Positions 52,525 through 62,300 of a stretch of 64,000 nt of DNA are shown here, piece after piece. How positions within the stretch are numbered: the stretch's first letter is position 1; every line of letters starts with the position of its first letter. Made by a program: the position numbers and the translations under genes. The stretch comes from JAIXWP01 sp965247015. GTDB taxonomy: Bacteria; Bacteroidota; Bacteroidia; Flavobacteriales_D; Sanyastnellaceae. The notes below the pieces were generated by a model that saw only the letters and a program-made list of their open reading frames with translations, did not search any database and had not been told where the DNA came from. The stretch lies in NCBI GenBank assembly GCA_965247015.1, contig CBDFGG010000004.1, positions 1,240,001-1,304,000 of the forward strand. Direction: 5' to 3'.

Positions 52525-55500
52525 ATGAAAAAAATTTTATTCATTGTGCTCACATTTGTGACTACTTCACTTTGTGCGCAAACACTTAACCCAGCATCGC
52601 TCGAACAGCTGGTAAACACAGATGTGCCATCTAACCAATATTGCCCTGTAATAGCTGCAGATGATCAAGGGAGTTATATGGTTTTTTGGACGGTGGGATA
52701 TTACACCGGTGCAATTAAGGCACGCAGATACAATAGCAGCCATGTGGCAACCTCTGATGAGATTTCAATCAATGTGGACAATTCAAAACTGATGGTTGCA
52801 CACTATTGGGAAGATGGTAAATATGTGTTGAGCTATATTGAGAATACTAACAACAACTTAAAATTTGTTGTGATCAATCCTGATAACACAGTTGGATCAG
52901 AGGTGACGGTGCTCAATAATATCGAAACATTTGATGTGGATATTAACGGCGACACACTTGCTTTTGTGTATAACGGAACAGCAAGTAACTCTCAAGTTTA
53001 TTTACGTGGTTACAACCTAAGTACGAATGCTTGGATTAATGCACAAGTATTAGTGACAGAGTCTGCTGGTGTTGATTATAACCAACCTAATGTGGTGATA
53101 CATCCGAATGGTAGAATGACTGTAATCTATCATCAGTACATCTTGGTAACAGGATGTTGTGATTACTACAGAAACATTATGAGAAAGACGTTCAGCTCAT
53201 CTTTCTTAGCTGAAATTCCTGAACAGACTATTTGGTATGTTGATTCTGAACTGAACGTTGGTTCTGACCTTGACGCTGAAGGAAATGAGGCAGGAGAAGT
53301 GATGATCGCTACAACCCACGGCACAACATCATCGAATCGTGTGATGCGTATTTGGATTATATCAGCAACCGGAAGCTTGATCGTAAATAACAGTTCAGTT
53401 TTATCAGGTGGCGGAAATGACTGGTATGATAATATCGAATGCCATCTTTATGACGATGGAGATTTCTTGATTACAAAGTCTATTCGTACTGGTGGGTTTT
53501 CAAACCCTAATGGTAACGAGGCTTATGTAATTTCTGGAAGTAATTACAACGCAAGCAATAGTGGTCTTTTGCAACTGAATGCTACAGTGGCGGGTGATCA
53601 AGAGTATGTCGCATTAGCAATTTTCCCAACGGGTGGTTTCGTTACCGCGTGGGCGGGAAATGGATTTCAAGGAGACTCACAAGGAATTTATGCAAGAGCT
53701 TACAATGCTGTAGCTTTTCCAGGCGTTAATTCAGGCGTAGCGTCGTATCAAGTGAATGAAACAGGATCTATCACTGCTATTCCAATCGTGCTCAATACAC
53801 AGCCTACAGGCAATGTTACAGTGACGGTTGCTAGTACAAACACAGCAGAGGTAACGGTGTCTCCATCGACACTTACGTTTACTAGTGCAAACTGGTCTAC
53901 ACCACAATTTGTCAATGCACAAGGGGTAAACGATAGTGCGGATGATGGAAACATTGCTGTGAATATTTCGCTTTCGACATCTACTTCTACAGACGCCACT
54001 TATGCCGGATTGTCTACTAGTAACGTGAGCGTTACCAATCTGGATAACGACGCTACTATTACACCTCCTGGCGATCAGGTGGTATGTCAAAATACTGGGT
54101 TAGCTGGCGTGAATGCAATTATCACCAACAATGGTGGGGCTATCACTTCAGTTACAGCAACAAGTAGCAATAGCGCAGTGATTGATAATGGTGATATTTC
54201 TGTCACCAATATTGGCGGTGGTCAATATTCATTTGCAATTTCAAATCTTGGAAATAATATTCTTGGATCATCAGTTATCACTATTCAAGCGCAAGACAAC
54301 AACTTCACATACACAAGTCAATTTGATGTAGATGTGACAGGAGTTAATGTAGCTTTGAATACAGGTGATATCAGCGTTTGCGCTGGTGAGTCTGTAGTAC
54401 TTGCAGCGACAGGCGCGACAACATTGAACTGGAATAATGGTATCCAAAACAACGTTGCATTTACACCAAGTCAAACATCAACTTATACTGTTACGGCTTC
54501 TAATGGAGGCTCATGCTCTTCATCTGCTTCTGTAACGGTGACGGTAAATCAAGCTGCTCCAACACCTGTGATTACAGCTTCGAGCACTGCGGTGTGTGCT
54601 GGTGAATCGGTAACACTTTCGGCAGCGGGACCTTCAAATATTACATGGAATAATGGTGTTGTAAATGGTGTTTCTTTTACTCCAACACAAACAACTACTT
54701 ATGTTGTGACAGGCTCTCAAGGCAATGAATGTACTTCAACAAACTCTATTCAAATTGTTGTTAACGCAGCGCCGAGTGCTCCGCAAGTCCTTGCGTCTTC
54801 TGAAGAGATTTGCTCGGGTACCGGGGTAACTTTATTGGCATTAGGAAATAATACCTTGACTTGGAATAATGGTGTAGAAAACAATGTTGAGTTTTTCCCA
54901 ACAGAAACAGCTACATATACTGTGACAGCAACCAATGCGGGTAATTGTACTGCAACTACATCGGTAACGATTGTGGTAAATCAGACCGCAGCAACACCAG
55001 CAATCAATGCTTCGAGCGTAGAAGTTTGTGCGGGTGAATCAGTAACATTAATTGCGACTGGCGCTTCGAATATTACATGGGATAATGGTGTTGTAAATGG
55101 CGTTGCTTTCGTTCCAACAGAAACAACTACTTATGAAGTAATTGGTGATGAAGGAAACGAGTGTACATCTAGTAACTCGATTGAAGTAGTTGTAAATGAT
55201 GTGCCAAACGCACCTCAAATTCTTGCAACTTCTCAAGAGGTTTGCTCAGGTACTGGAGTAACTTTATTGGCCTTAGGAAATACTACTTTGACGTGGGATA
55301 ATGGTATTGAAAATAACGTAGAGTTCTTCCCTACTGAAACGACTACTTATACAGTAACTGGAAATGATGGCACTGCTTGTTCGTCTACTTCTTCAATTGA
55401 AGTTGTAGTAAATCAATCACCAGCAACTCCAACCATCACGTTGTTTAACGGCTCGCTTGTATCGAGCGCTGTGAGCGGTAATCAGTGGTATCTTAATGGC

Positions 55501-55863
55501 AATCCAATCGATGGTGCAACTGGTCAAATCTTTGCATTTACAGATTTAGGAAACTACACCGTAGAAGTAACTGCAAATGGATGTTCTAGCGTTTCAGAAG
55601 TATTTGAAATCATTGTCTCTGTAGAGGAGCTTATGATTAGTACAAGCGTATATCCGAACCCCGCTACAAATCTCATCAATATTAAAGGCGTTCAGCCAGG
55701 CACGCAATTCAACTTATTGGACAGCCGCGGACAATTGGTGAGAACAATTATGTTGAATGCGGAAAATACATCCATTGACATTTCTGAATTGGCGAATGGA
55801 ATTTATATGGCGACGTTTGTTTATCAAAACGCAGCACATCATATCAAAATCGTGAAGCAATAA
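52525..55863 (+). CDS. T9SS type A cargo with Calx-beta-like and Ig-like repeats
   Basis: 1112 residues. Signal peptide (KKILFIVLTFVTTSLCAQ). Residues about 20-400 form a propeller-like region (VIAADDQGSYMVFWTVGYYT, WAGNGFQGDSQGIYARAYNA). About 405-515 resembles a Calx-beta/cadherin-type domain (VTVSPSTLTFTSANW, NDSADDGNIAVNIS). Then five or more 72-residue Ig-like repeats with CAGESVTL, TWNNGVVNGV and TTTYTVT cores (about 600-965), a short domain and the type A sorting domain (VYPNPATNLINIKG, LLDSRGQLVRTI, ELANGIYMATF). Two of the Ig pairs are a near-exact 432-bp tandem duplication. Likely a surface-exposed binding protein; no enzyme motif. Confidence 0.9.
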   Translation: MKKILFIVLTFVTTSLCAQTLNPASLEQLVNTDVPSNQYCPVIAADDQGSYMVFWTVGYYTGAIKARRYNSSHVATSDEISINVDNSKLMVAHYWEDGKYVLSYIENTNNNLKFVVINPDNTVGSEVTVLNNIETFDVDINGDTLAFVYNGTASNSQVYLRGYNLSTNAWINAQVLVTESAGVDYNQPNVVIHPNGRMTVIYHQYILVTGCCDYYRNIMRKTFSSSFLAEIPEQTIWYVDSELNVGSDLDAEGNEAGEVMIATTHGTTSSNRVMRIWIISATGSLIVNNSSVLSGGGNDWYDNIECHLYDDGDFLITKSIRTGGFSNPNGNEAYVISGSNYNASNSGLLQLNATVAGDQEYVALAIFPTGGFVTAWAGNGFQGDSQGIYARAYNAVAFPGVNSGVASYQVNETGSITAIPIVLNTQPTGNVTVTVASTNTAEVTVSPSTLTFTSANWSTPQFVNAQGVNDSADDGNIAVNISLSTSTSTDATYAGLSTSNVSVTNLDNDATITPPGDQVVCQNTGLAGVNAIITNNGGAITSVTATSSNSAVIDNGDISVTNIGGGQYSFAISNLGNNILGSSVITIQAQDNNFTYTSQFDVDVTGVNVALNTGDISVCAGESVVLAATGATTLNWNNGIQNNVAFTPSQTSTYTVTASNGGSCSSSASVTVTVNQAAPTPVITASSTAVCAGESVTLSAAGPSNITWNNGVVNGVSFTPTQTTTYVVTGSQGNECTSTNSIQIVVNAAPSAPQVLASSEEICSGTGVTLLALGNNTLTWNNGVENNVEFFPTETATYTVTATNAGNCTATTSVTIVVNQTAATPAINASSVEVCAGESVTLIATGASNITWDNGVVNGVAFVPTETTTYEVIGDEGNECTSSNSIEVVVNDVPNAPQILATSQEVCSGTGVTLLALGNTTLTWDNGIENNVEFFPTETTTYTVTGNDGTACSSTSSIEVVVNQSPATPTITLFNGSLVSSAVSGNQWYLNGNPIDGATGQIFAFTDLGNYTVEVTANGCSSVSEVFEIIVSVEELMISTSVYPNPATNLINIKGVQPGTQFNLLDSRGQLVRTIMLNAENTSIDISELANGIYMATFVYQNAAHHIKIVKQ
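54544..55407 (+). repeat. 432-bp tandem duplication of an Ig-like domain pair
   Basis: 54544-54975 and 54976-55407 align without gaps at a constant 432-bp offset (for example GCTTCGAGC at 54577 and 55009). Each unit encodes two 72-residue domains. Similarity is high in several stretches, so it is fairly recent. Confidence 0.8.
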
Positions 55864-55902
55864 GACGAGTTTCTCGCATTGCTTGAATAATAGACGACTC
55901 AG

Positions 55903-55947
55903 AAAGCCACTGCAAAATACTTCGGTATGAGCAGTGGCTTTTTTTAT
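55903..55947. terminator. Bidirectional terminator with long loop
   Basis: AAGCCACTGC (55904-55913) pairs with GCAGTGGCTT (55931-55940), 17-nt loop, T-run on both strands. Between convergent genes. Confidence 0.75.
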
Positions 55948-55952
55948 GTGTT

Positions 55953-57491
55953 TTACCCCGCCCAATTTTCGCGATCGAGACTTCGGTATTGAATGGCTTC
56001 AGCAAGGTGGTGTGTTTGGATATTTTCGGAGCCTTCGAGATCAGCAATGGTGCGTGCTACTTTTAGAATGCGGTCATAAGCTCTGGCCGAGAGTTTAAGT
56101 TTTGCCATGGCCGTTTTCAAAAGGGCTGTGCCCGCTTCGTTGATTACGCATACTTGTTTGAGCAAGCGCGAATCCATTTGTGCATTGCAGTGAATTTCTT
56201 TTCGCTTGGTATATCTCTTTTCCTGAACCTTTCTAGCCGTTATAACGCGCTCTCGGATCACTTGGCTGGTCTCGCCCGCAGCTTGAGCCGTAAGCTCGTT
56301 AAAACTCACCGGAGTGACCTCTATATGGATATCGATGCGGTCTAGGAGTGGCCCACTGACCTTGTTGAGATATTTCTGTACCCCTCCAACACCACACACA
56401 CATTCTTTTTCGGGATGATTATAAAACCCGCAAGGACAAGGATTCATTGATGCTATGAGCATGAAGCTTGCGGGATAGTCGACAGAAAACTTACTTCTCG
56501 AAATGGTGATGGTTCGGTCTTCGAGTGGTTGCCTCATAACCTCTAGCACCGTTCGTTTGAATTCGGGAAGTTCGTCCAGAAAGAGCACTCCATTGTGTGC
56601 CAATGAGATTTCACCGGGCTGTGGAAAGCTGCCGCCGCCGACAAGTGCGACATCAGAAATTGTATGGTGCGGAGATCGGAAAGGACGCGTGGAGATGAGT
56701 GCTTGATCCTTTCGAACCTTGCCTGCAACGCTGTGAATTTTGGTTGTTTCTAGCGCCTCACCGAGATTCAGTGGAGGGAGAATAGTGGGCAATCTTTTCG
56801 CAAGCATCGTCTTTCCCGCGCCGGGCGGGCCGATGAGAATGACGTTGTGGCCACCCGCTGCCGCAATTTCAAACGCCCGCTTGATGGTTTCTTGACCTTT
56901 TACATCAAAAAAATCTACAGCGTAATTGTCTAGACTTTTTTGAAATTCTTCTTCTGTATTTATAATGACGCGATCAAGAGGTTTTTCATTTCTGAAAAAT
57001 TCAACTACCTCTTTGATATGAGAAACACCATAAACTTCGATATCATTAACAATGGCCGCTTCCTTAGCATTTTCTAGGGGAATAATCATTCCACGGAATT
57101 TTTCTTTTGCAGCTTGTAGCGCAATAGGCAGTGAACCTTTGATCGGGCGTAGGCTACCATCAAGACTGAGTTCACCCATGATGATGAAGTGCTCCAATAA
57201 ATCAGATGGTATCTGATCTGTTGCGGCCATCAAGCCTACTGCCAATGGTAAATCATAAGCAGTGCCCTCTTTACGTACATCTGCGGGCGCCATATTGATG
57301 GTAAGGCTTCGAACAGGCCATTCATATTCAGAATTGGTGAGTGCTGCTTTGATGCGCTGCTGCGCTTCTTTTACTGCCGTGTCGGGCAACCCTACAATGG
57401 CCATTTGTGCGCCTCGGTCTGCGTTTACTTCTATGGTGATGGTGGCAGCATGCACTCCGAAAACGGCACTGCCAAAAGTTTTAACTAGCAT
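55953..57491 (-). CDS. YifB/ComM family Mg-chelatase-like AAA+ ATPase
   Basis: 512 residues. An N-terminal ChlI-like domain (VFGVHAATITIEVNADRGAQ) is followed by the AAA+ core with Walker A GPPGAGKTMLAKR, Walker B GVLFLDELPEF and the sensor region FMLIASMNPCPCGFYNHPEK. A Cys-rich segment (CPCG, CVCGVGG) is typical of the family, followed by SGPLLDRIDIHIEV and a C-terminal helical domain. ComM proteins are hexameric helicases that promote branch migration during natural transformation. dprA is in the same window, consistent with a transformation-competent lineage. Divergent from the lipoprotein pair. Confidence 0.94.
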   Translation of the reverse strand: MLVKTFGSAVFGVHAATITIEVNADRGAQMAIVGLPDTAVKEAQQRIKAALTNSEYEWPVRSLTINMAPADVRKEGTAYDLPLAVGLMAATDQIPSDLLEHFIIMGELSLDGSLRPIKGSLPIALQAAKEKFRGMIIPLENAKEAAIVNDIEVYGVSHIKEVVEFFRNEKPLDRVIINTEEEFQKSLDNYAVDFFDVKGQETIKRAFEIAAAGGHNVILIGPPGAGKTMLAKRLPTILPPLNLGEALETTKIHSVAGKVRKDQALISTRPFRSPHHTISDVALVGGGSFPQPGEISLAHNGVLFLDELPEFKRTVLEVMRQPLEDRTITISRSKFSVDYPASFMLIASMNPCPCGFYNHPEKECVCGVGGVQKYLNKVSGPLLDRIDIHIEVTPVSFNELTAQAAGETSQVIRERVITARKVQEKRYTKRKEIHCNAQMDSRLLKQVCVINEAGTALLKTAMAKLKLSARAYDRILKVARTIADLEGSENIQTHHLAEAIQYRSLDRENWAG

Positions 57492-57542
57492 GGGATATCA
57501 TTTTTGAATGCCCGCAAGAAAGTCACGGAAGTAAATTATAAA

Positions 57543-57560
57543 ACCGAATATTTATTCGGT
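57543..57560. repeat. ACCGAAY-N4-RTTCGGT palindrome, copy 6 (intergenic)
   Basis: ACCGAATATTTATTCGGT. Here the symmetry extends to 13-bp arms (57538-57550 and 57553-57565). It lies between the divergent yifB and lipoprotein starts, so it cannot be a simple terminator and may be an operator. Confidence 0.8.
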
Positions 57561-57670
57561 TTTATTCAGCAGCCTACATAGATAAAAAATTTATGCAAGG
57601 AATATTTGAGAATATCAACAATGATCAACTCTCTTTTTCATCATAAAAGGGTATTTTGAAGGGTATTTAT

Positions 57671-57685
57671 CCCAATTGAATTGGG
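57671..57685. promoter_or_regulatory. Palindrome at the -33 region of the lipoprotein promoter
   Basis: CCCAATTGAATTGGG has perfect 7-bp arms around a central G. It covers the -33 area (TTGG, 57681-57684) of the promoter below, a typical repressor position. Confidence 0.5.
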
Positions 57686-57709
57686 TAGGACGTGAAACTA
57701 TTATTTTTG
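57681..57709 (+). promoter_or_regulatory. Promoter of the lipoprotein/barrel operon
   Basis: TTGG (57681-57684), 17-bp spacer, TATTTTTG (57702-57709), a perfect TAnnTTTG. ATG at 57728. Confidence 0.65.
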
Positions 57710-57727
57710 CCCCCAAACTTTAACCAA

Positions 57728-58180
57728 ATGAAAAAAGTAGTTCTATTATCTATTGCCATCGCGGCCTTGTCTAGCTGTACCTTCAAAGAAATTACACCAG
57801 CTCGTAGTTATGAAATTCAAAACTCAAAAGTGATTTCGATTGCTAAGATCGCAGACTATTCTGCTGACTTAACTGTGAAAATTGAAGGCTCAAGCAAGGG
57901 CGTACTTTCAAAGGTGAAGACTTTGGATTATTACAAAGATCAGGCAATGGTAAATGCTTGTATGACGGCAAAGTGCGACTTCTTGATCAACCCAACTTTT
58001 AGCATTACAGTGAACGGAGGAAACGCTACAATCGTGGTAACAGGATATGGTGCGAAGTACACAACGATTCGTGATATCACAGCAGCGGACTCTATGCACG
58101 TGAAGTTGAACGGAAGCAATATCATTGCCCCAAACGCAAACCCATTTGGTTTCCCGAAGAAGCAAAAGAGAGTTTATTAA
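57728..58180 (+). CDS. Lipoprotein of unknown function
   Basis: 150 residues from ATG 57728 (an in-frame ATG at or near 57692 precedes the promoter -7 box). Lipoprotein signal peptide with lipobox LSSC (about Cys17). The mature part is a small beta-rich domain; ADYSADLTVKIEGSSKGVLS and VVTGYGAKYTTIRDI are the clearest strands. CMTAKC has two cysteines. No family recognised. First gene of an operon with a small outer-membrane barrel protein, the stop and next start being 1 bp apart. Confidence 0.8.
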   Translation: MKKVVLLSIAIAALSSCTFKEITPARSYEIQNSKVISIAKIADYSADLTVKIEGSSKGVLSKVKTLDYYKDQAMVNACMTAKCDFLINPTFSITVNGGNATIVVTGYGAKYTTIRDITAADSMHVKLNGSNIIAPNANPFGFPKKQKRVY

Positions 58181-58181
58181 T

Positions 58182-58667
58182 ATGAAAGTACTCAGACTTG
58201 TACTGTTGAGTAGTGCCTTCCTTTTGACCGCTCTTTCTATGATCGGTCAAAAGGATTATGGTTATCCGAAGAACTATGTAATGATTGGGTTTGTGGGTGG
58301 CTCTGTTTACACACAGTATCCAACTTATTATGGTTATAGCTATTTAGGCACCGATTTTAATGCTCTTCAAATCGGCTACTCCAGAAGGCTTACAAAGAAT
58401 ATTTTTACCTCTGTTTCCACTTATAAAATATCAGACAATAATAGAAGATTTACTGTAGGAGCAAAGATTAATGCTCTTACGTCTTTTAGGCTGCAACCGG
58501 GTTTCTTAGTAGATTTTGCAACAGCCACTTCCGATTACGAAGGAGAACTTCAGTTTGGTGGGTCGCTTGATTATCACCTTGGTGATTATTTCGTGCTCGG
58601 TTCCACTTTTCGCGCAGGCCTCGCAGATGGCTTGGTCTATGGGTTTAGTGGTACGGTGAAATTTTAA
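58182..58667 (+). CDS. Small predicted outer-membrane barrel protein
   Basis: 161 residues from ATG 58182. Signal peptide (KVLRLVLLSSAFLLTALSMIG). The mature protein is a run of amphipathic strands with aromatic girdles (YVMIGFVGGSVYTQYPTYYG, DYFVLGSTFRAGLADGLVYG) and ends in FSGTVKF with a terminal Phe, as in outer-membrane barrels inserted by BamA. Function unknown. Translationally coupled to the lipoprotein upstream (1-bp gap) and probably its partner. The stop abuts the gmhA-like stop on the other strand. Confidence 0.8.
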   Translation: MKVLRLVLLSSAFLLTALSMIGQKDYGYPKNYVMIGFVGGSVYTQYPTYYGYSYLGTDFNALQIGYSRRLTKNIFTSVSTYKISDNNRRFTVGAKINALTSFRLQPGFLVDFATATSDYEGELQFGGSLDYHLGDYFVLGSTFRAGLADGLVYGFSGTVKF

Positions 58668-59249
58668 TTACAACGAATTTCTTTCAATGTAGTCAATCAG
58701 AGAGTGGATGACCTTGATGTGAATTTCTTGTACTCTATCAGCATAGCCATTCCATGGAACACGCACCTCGACATCACAAAGCGGAGCTAATTTTCCTCCG
58801 TCTTTTCCGGTGAGTCCAATTACCGTGATGCCCATCTCTTTTGCTGTTTTTGCAGCTTCAAGCACATTTGCAGAATTTCCACTCGTTGATATTGCGAGAA
58901 GCACATCCCCCTTTCTTCCCACACCTTGAAGGTAACGAGAGAACACGAAGTTGTAGCCATAATCGTTGCCCACACACGACATGTGAGAAGGATCGGAAAT
59001 ACTGATGGCACCAATAGAAGGGCGATCGTTTCTGTAGCGGCCCGTGAGCTCTTCAGCAAAGTGCATCGAATCGCACATACTACCACCATTTCCACAAGAA
59101 ATAATTTTTCCACCCTGTTGAATAGCCGAAACCATTGCTGCGCCTGCCTTTTCAATACTGTGGATGTTTTCTTCATTTGACAAAAAGTCATTCAATACTT
59201 TTTGTGCTTCTTGAAAATGTTGGAGTATTCCGTTGTCCATTGTGTTCAT
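58668..59249 (-). CDS. gmhA: Sedoheptulose-7-phosphate isomerase (GmhA-like SIS protein)
   Basis: 193 residues of the SIS fold. GmhA makes D-glycero-D-manno-heptose 7-phosphate for LPS heptose synthesis. Motifs: ISCGNGGSMCDSMHFAEELT (phosphate-binding loop and active-site Glu), SHMSCVGNDYGYNFVFSRYL, and a helix with EIHIKVIHSLIDYIE that holds His177, the catalytic His of the GmhA type. The start at ATG 59249 or Met4 (59240) are both possible. Other heptose genes are not in the window. The fit is better to GmhA than to other SIS proteins. Confidence 0.9.
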   Translation of the reverse strand: MNTMDNGILQHFQEAQKVLNDFLSNEENIHSIEKAGAAMVSAIQQGGKIISCGNGGSMCDSMHFAEELTGRYRNDRPSIGAISISDPSHMSCVGNDYGYNFVFSRYLQGVGRKGDVLLAISTSGNSANVLEAAKTAKEMGITVIGLTGKDGGKLAPLCDVEVRVPWNGYADRVQEIHIKVIHSLIDYIERNSL

Positions 59250-59325
59250 GTTTCATTGCAAATATCGGAAGTCCGAAGCAAACTTTGTTTTTTGTTTTAC
59301 AGGATAGGCTTATGCTCATTTACCT

Positions 59326-59374
59326 AAAAAGAAAAATGGGGAGAAAAATGCATCAATCATTTTTCTCCCCATTC
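59326..59374 (-). terminator. Terminator of the MopE-repeat cargo gene
   Basis: A perfect 16-bp stem (59335-59350 with 59358-59373) and a 7-nt loop, followed on the minus strand by TTTTTCTTTTT. It lies 18 bp after the stop codon. Confidence 0.85.
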
Positions 59375-59391
59375 TATTTTCTGAGAAATAA

Positions 59392-62300
59392 CTAGTGTTG
59401 CACTACTAGTTTTTCTGTTGTCTTGAGATTATCAGGAGTAATCCATTCGATCATATATAGACCGGCTCCGAGGCGTTGTTCGAAGACAATCACATGATTG
59501 AAAGCACCTTGTTCTCTGTAAATTTTATCGGTGAAAACAATTTTACCAAGAGCGTCGGTAATGCGGATTTGATAAGATCCTTCGATTGTTGAAGTACCCA
59601 CAATCGTTACAGCATCGCCATTTGTAGGATTTGGGAAAATGGAGATGTCCATGTCCATTCCCTCTGTAACAAGCGAACGCTCTGCGTATTGTTGATTGAC
59701 AATGATTGGTTCTTTCACGGACTGTGCCGCGCCAATCACTCTGATACAGCTTGGAGATGTGCTCCATGCACCAGGAACATTGCCCGAGAATATCGGACGT
59801 ATACGCACGCTGTACTGACCTCCAGGAATTACACCAGGGATCCAAGAAATTCTCCAGAATCGGTCTGCCGCTCCGCGGAACGCAGTGACAGGTAGTCCTG
59901 GGTTTGGCAATACCTCTGTGAATTCCCACTCATAGTCGATGATTTGACCACAGATGTTAGGTTCTGCACGAATGATTGCATTCAGTGATTTTGCATTTGG
60001 ACAACTATCTATAGCTCTCACATAAATGTTAGGTTGTGGAGCTGTTGTAAATGTGCAAGAACTCAAACCAGGTACTGTAATATTCTCCATTACACCTAGT
60101 CCGTTTGGTAATGCATAAACTGCATCAACAGAAACTGTGACTGTCATACCATAAGTAAGACCCGGCACAGATGCAAGCGGAAGTAGTGTGTTTCCAGAAC
60201 CCGCTACAGTAGCGGCATACGGACCGTTTACAACAGTGCTACCGAAGTGATAGATGTATTGATTGGCGTTTGTAAATGTTGCTTTGAACGCAGCACACAA
60301 CGATGGACTTGGTGTAGCGAGGTCGCAGGATGAAGATAGAATTCTTTGCACACAAATGGTGAAATCAGATCCAGCAGTGATGTTGGAATTATGATTTCTA
60401 ACACTGATGTAGTAGGTCATTCCTGGAGTCAAGCCGCTATAATTTAATCGTTCCAAACCAGCAATGTTTTGAATGTTTTCAACCTCCATCATAGTACCGT
60501 TTTCATGCTGCAGCTCAATCAAAACGTTTGTGGTGGAAGAGTTACAAAGGATACTCACGGCTGTTGAAGTTGCAGTGAAATAATACCAAACGTCTTCTCC
60601 TGTTGGACAAACACTTTGAGATTCTGGACTCACGGTCGCCCCGATGAGTGTGCCGATATTTTGAGAACAAGATCCAAGAATATTCGGATAAATAATTAAT
60701 GCTGTAAATCGATGGTCGTTAATTGGTCCGCAACCTTCGTCGATCACCGCATCGCAATCGTTGTCAATACCGTCGCAAACCTCTGTTGCGTTGGGTCGCA
60801 CAGCAGCGTTGCTGTCATTACAATCAAGACTGTTTAATACATATCCAAGTGGTGGAATATCGCAAGTACTCAGAGACACATTGATGTTACCATAGGTATC
60901 ACCATCCAAATCTTGGAAGTATGTAACCGCTGCATATCCTTCGTTGATAAAGCCGTCGCAGTTATCATCTTCCGGTGTGCAGATTTCATCTGAACCGGGA
61001 TTGACATCTTCATTGGTATCATTACAGTCGAAGTCGGGTTGTCCGTCAAAATTGAGATCACCAACAGGTGCTTCTACGTAGCCAAGCGGCTGCACGCATG
61101 AGATGATCGAAACACTTTGATTACCGAAGCCGTCGCCGTCTAAGTCTTGATAGAATGTATTGCTAGCAATAACACTAAGTGAAACGCTGTTGCTCTGAAT
61201 AGAGTTGATTAGTTTACAGTTTTCACTAGGAGTAACGATGAGATATACCACATCTCCATTTGATGCGTTTGAAAGAACATAAGACGCAGCGTTGGTTCCA
61301 ACAGGGTTTCCATTCAGGAACCATTGATAGCTTGGATTTACACCGAGATCAGTTCCAGAGCTTGTAAAGTTGACCGCATTCGACGTACCGCAAATATCTG
61401 TGGCATCTGATGAGATGGACACAGTAGGATTTAGTGGTGTCGAAAAAACAATTTCACTTGTAGACGAAACAACAGGAGGACATGCCGAGCCGGGTTGTGT
61501 GACGATGCAATAGAAAAATCCATTTGAATCGAAATCACCTGGAGGTGTGTATGTATTGGATTGAGCGCCGTTCAGTGTCCCCAAGCTATTGCCTGTGGTT
61601 GTGTTATTTAGTACTCCAAAATACCATTGATAGTTGATGGTGCCTTGACCTCCAATGGTATTTATTGCAATTGGCAATATAGGATCACCTACGCAAATGG
61701 CCTGAGAGGCAGGAGTGGGGCTCGATATTCCACTAACGCATTCTCTACCGCTGGAAATTGCAAACTCTCCAGGAGCGGTTAAGTTGGTTCTTGAGATAAC
61801 GCCACTTGCCAGCCCTCCGTGAACTCCCTGCGCTAGCCAATTCACGTTATCAATGCGTTGAACAATTCTTGATTGATTGTCTAAAGTAAAGCTTGTAAAG
61901 TTTGTTGGCGTGAGCGAAATATTAAAGCTCGGGTTTGTGATACCATTTCCAGAAGATGTTTTCCAGAAGCCCTCCGTAAAATTATTTTCCAAACTAATAC
62001 CGTTGTCAAGCAGAGGTAATCCAGCATTGGTGGGTGCTGTGGTTTGGAATGAAAGTGCAAACGTGCCAGTCGTTGATGTGTTGAATTGAATAGATGTAAG
62101 TTGTGGGTCGACCTCATTTCCTACAGGAAATAGAAGAGGTTGATTCACGCCATTTACCCAGCGCTGGAAGACTCCTGTGGCATGTCCGTTTACATGAGTA
62201 AGGGTTCCAAGTTGAGTGGTGTTTACACCTAACGTCAGCGTATCCGTCGGGTTTGTAATGACTCCATCCGAAAGAGTAAGGTTTCCTGCTACCGAAGTAT

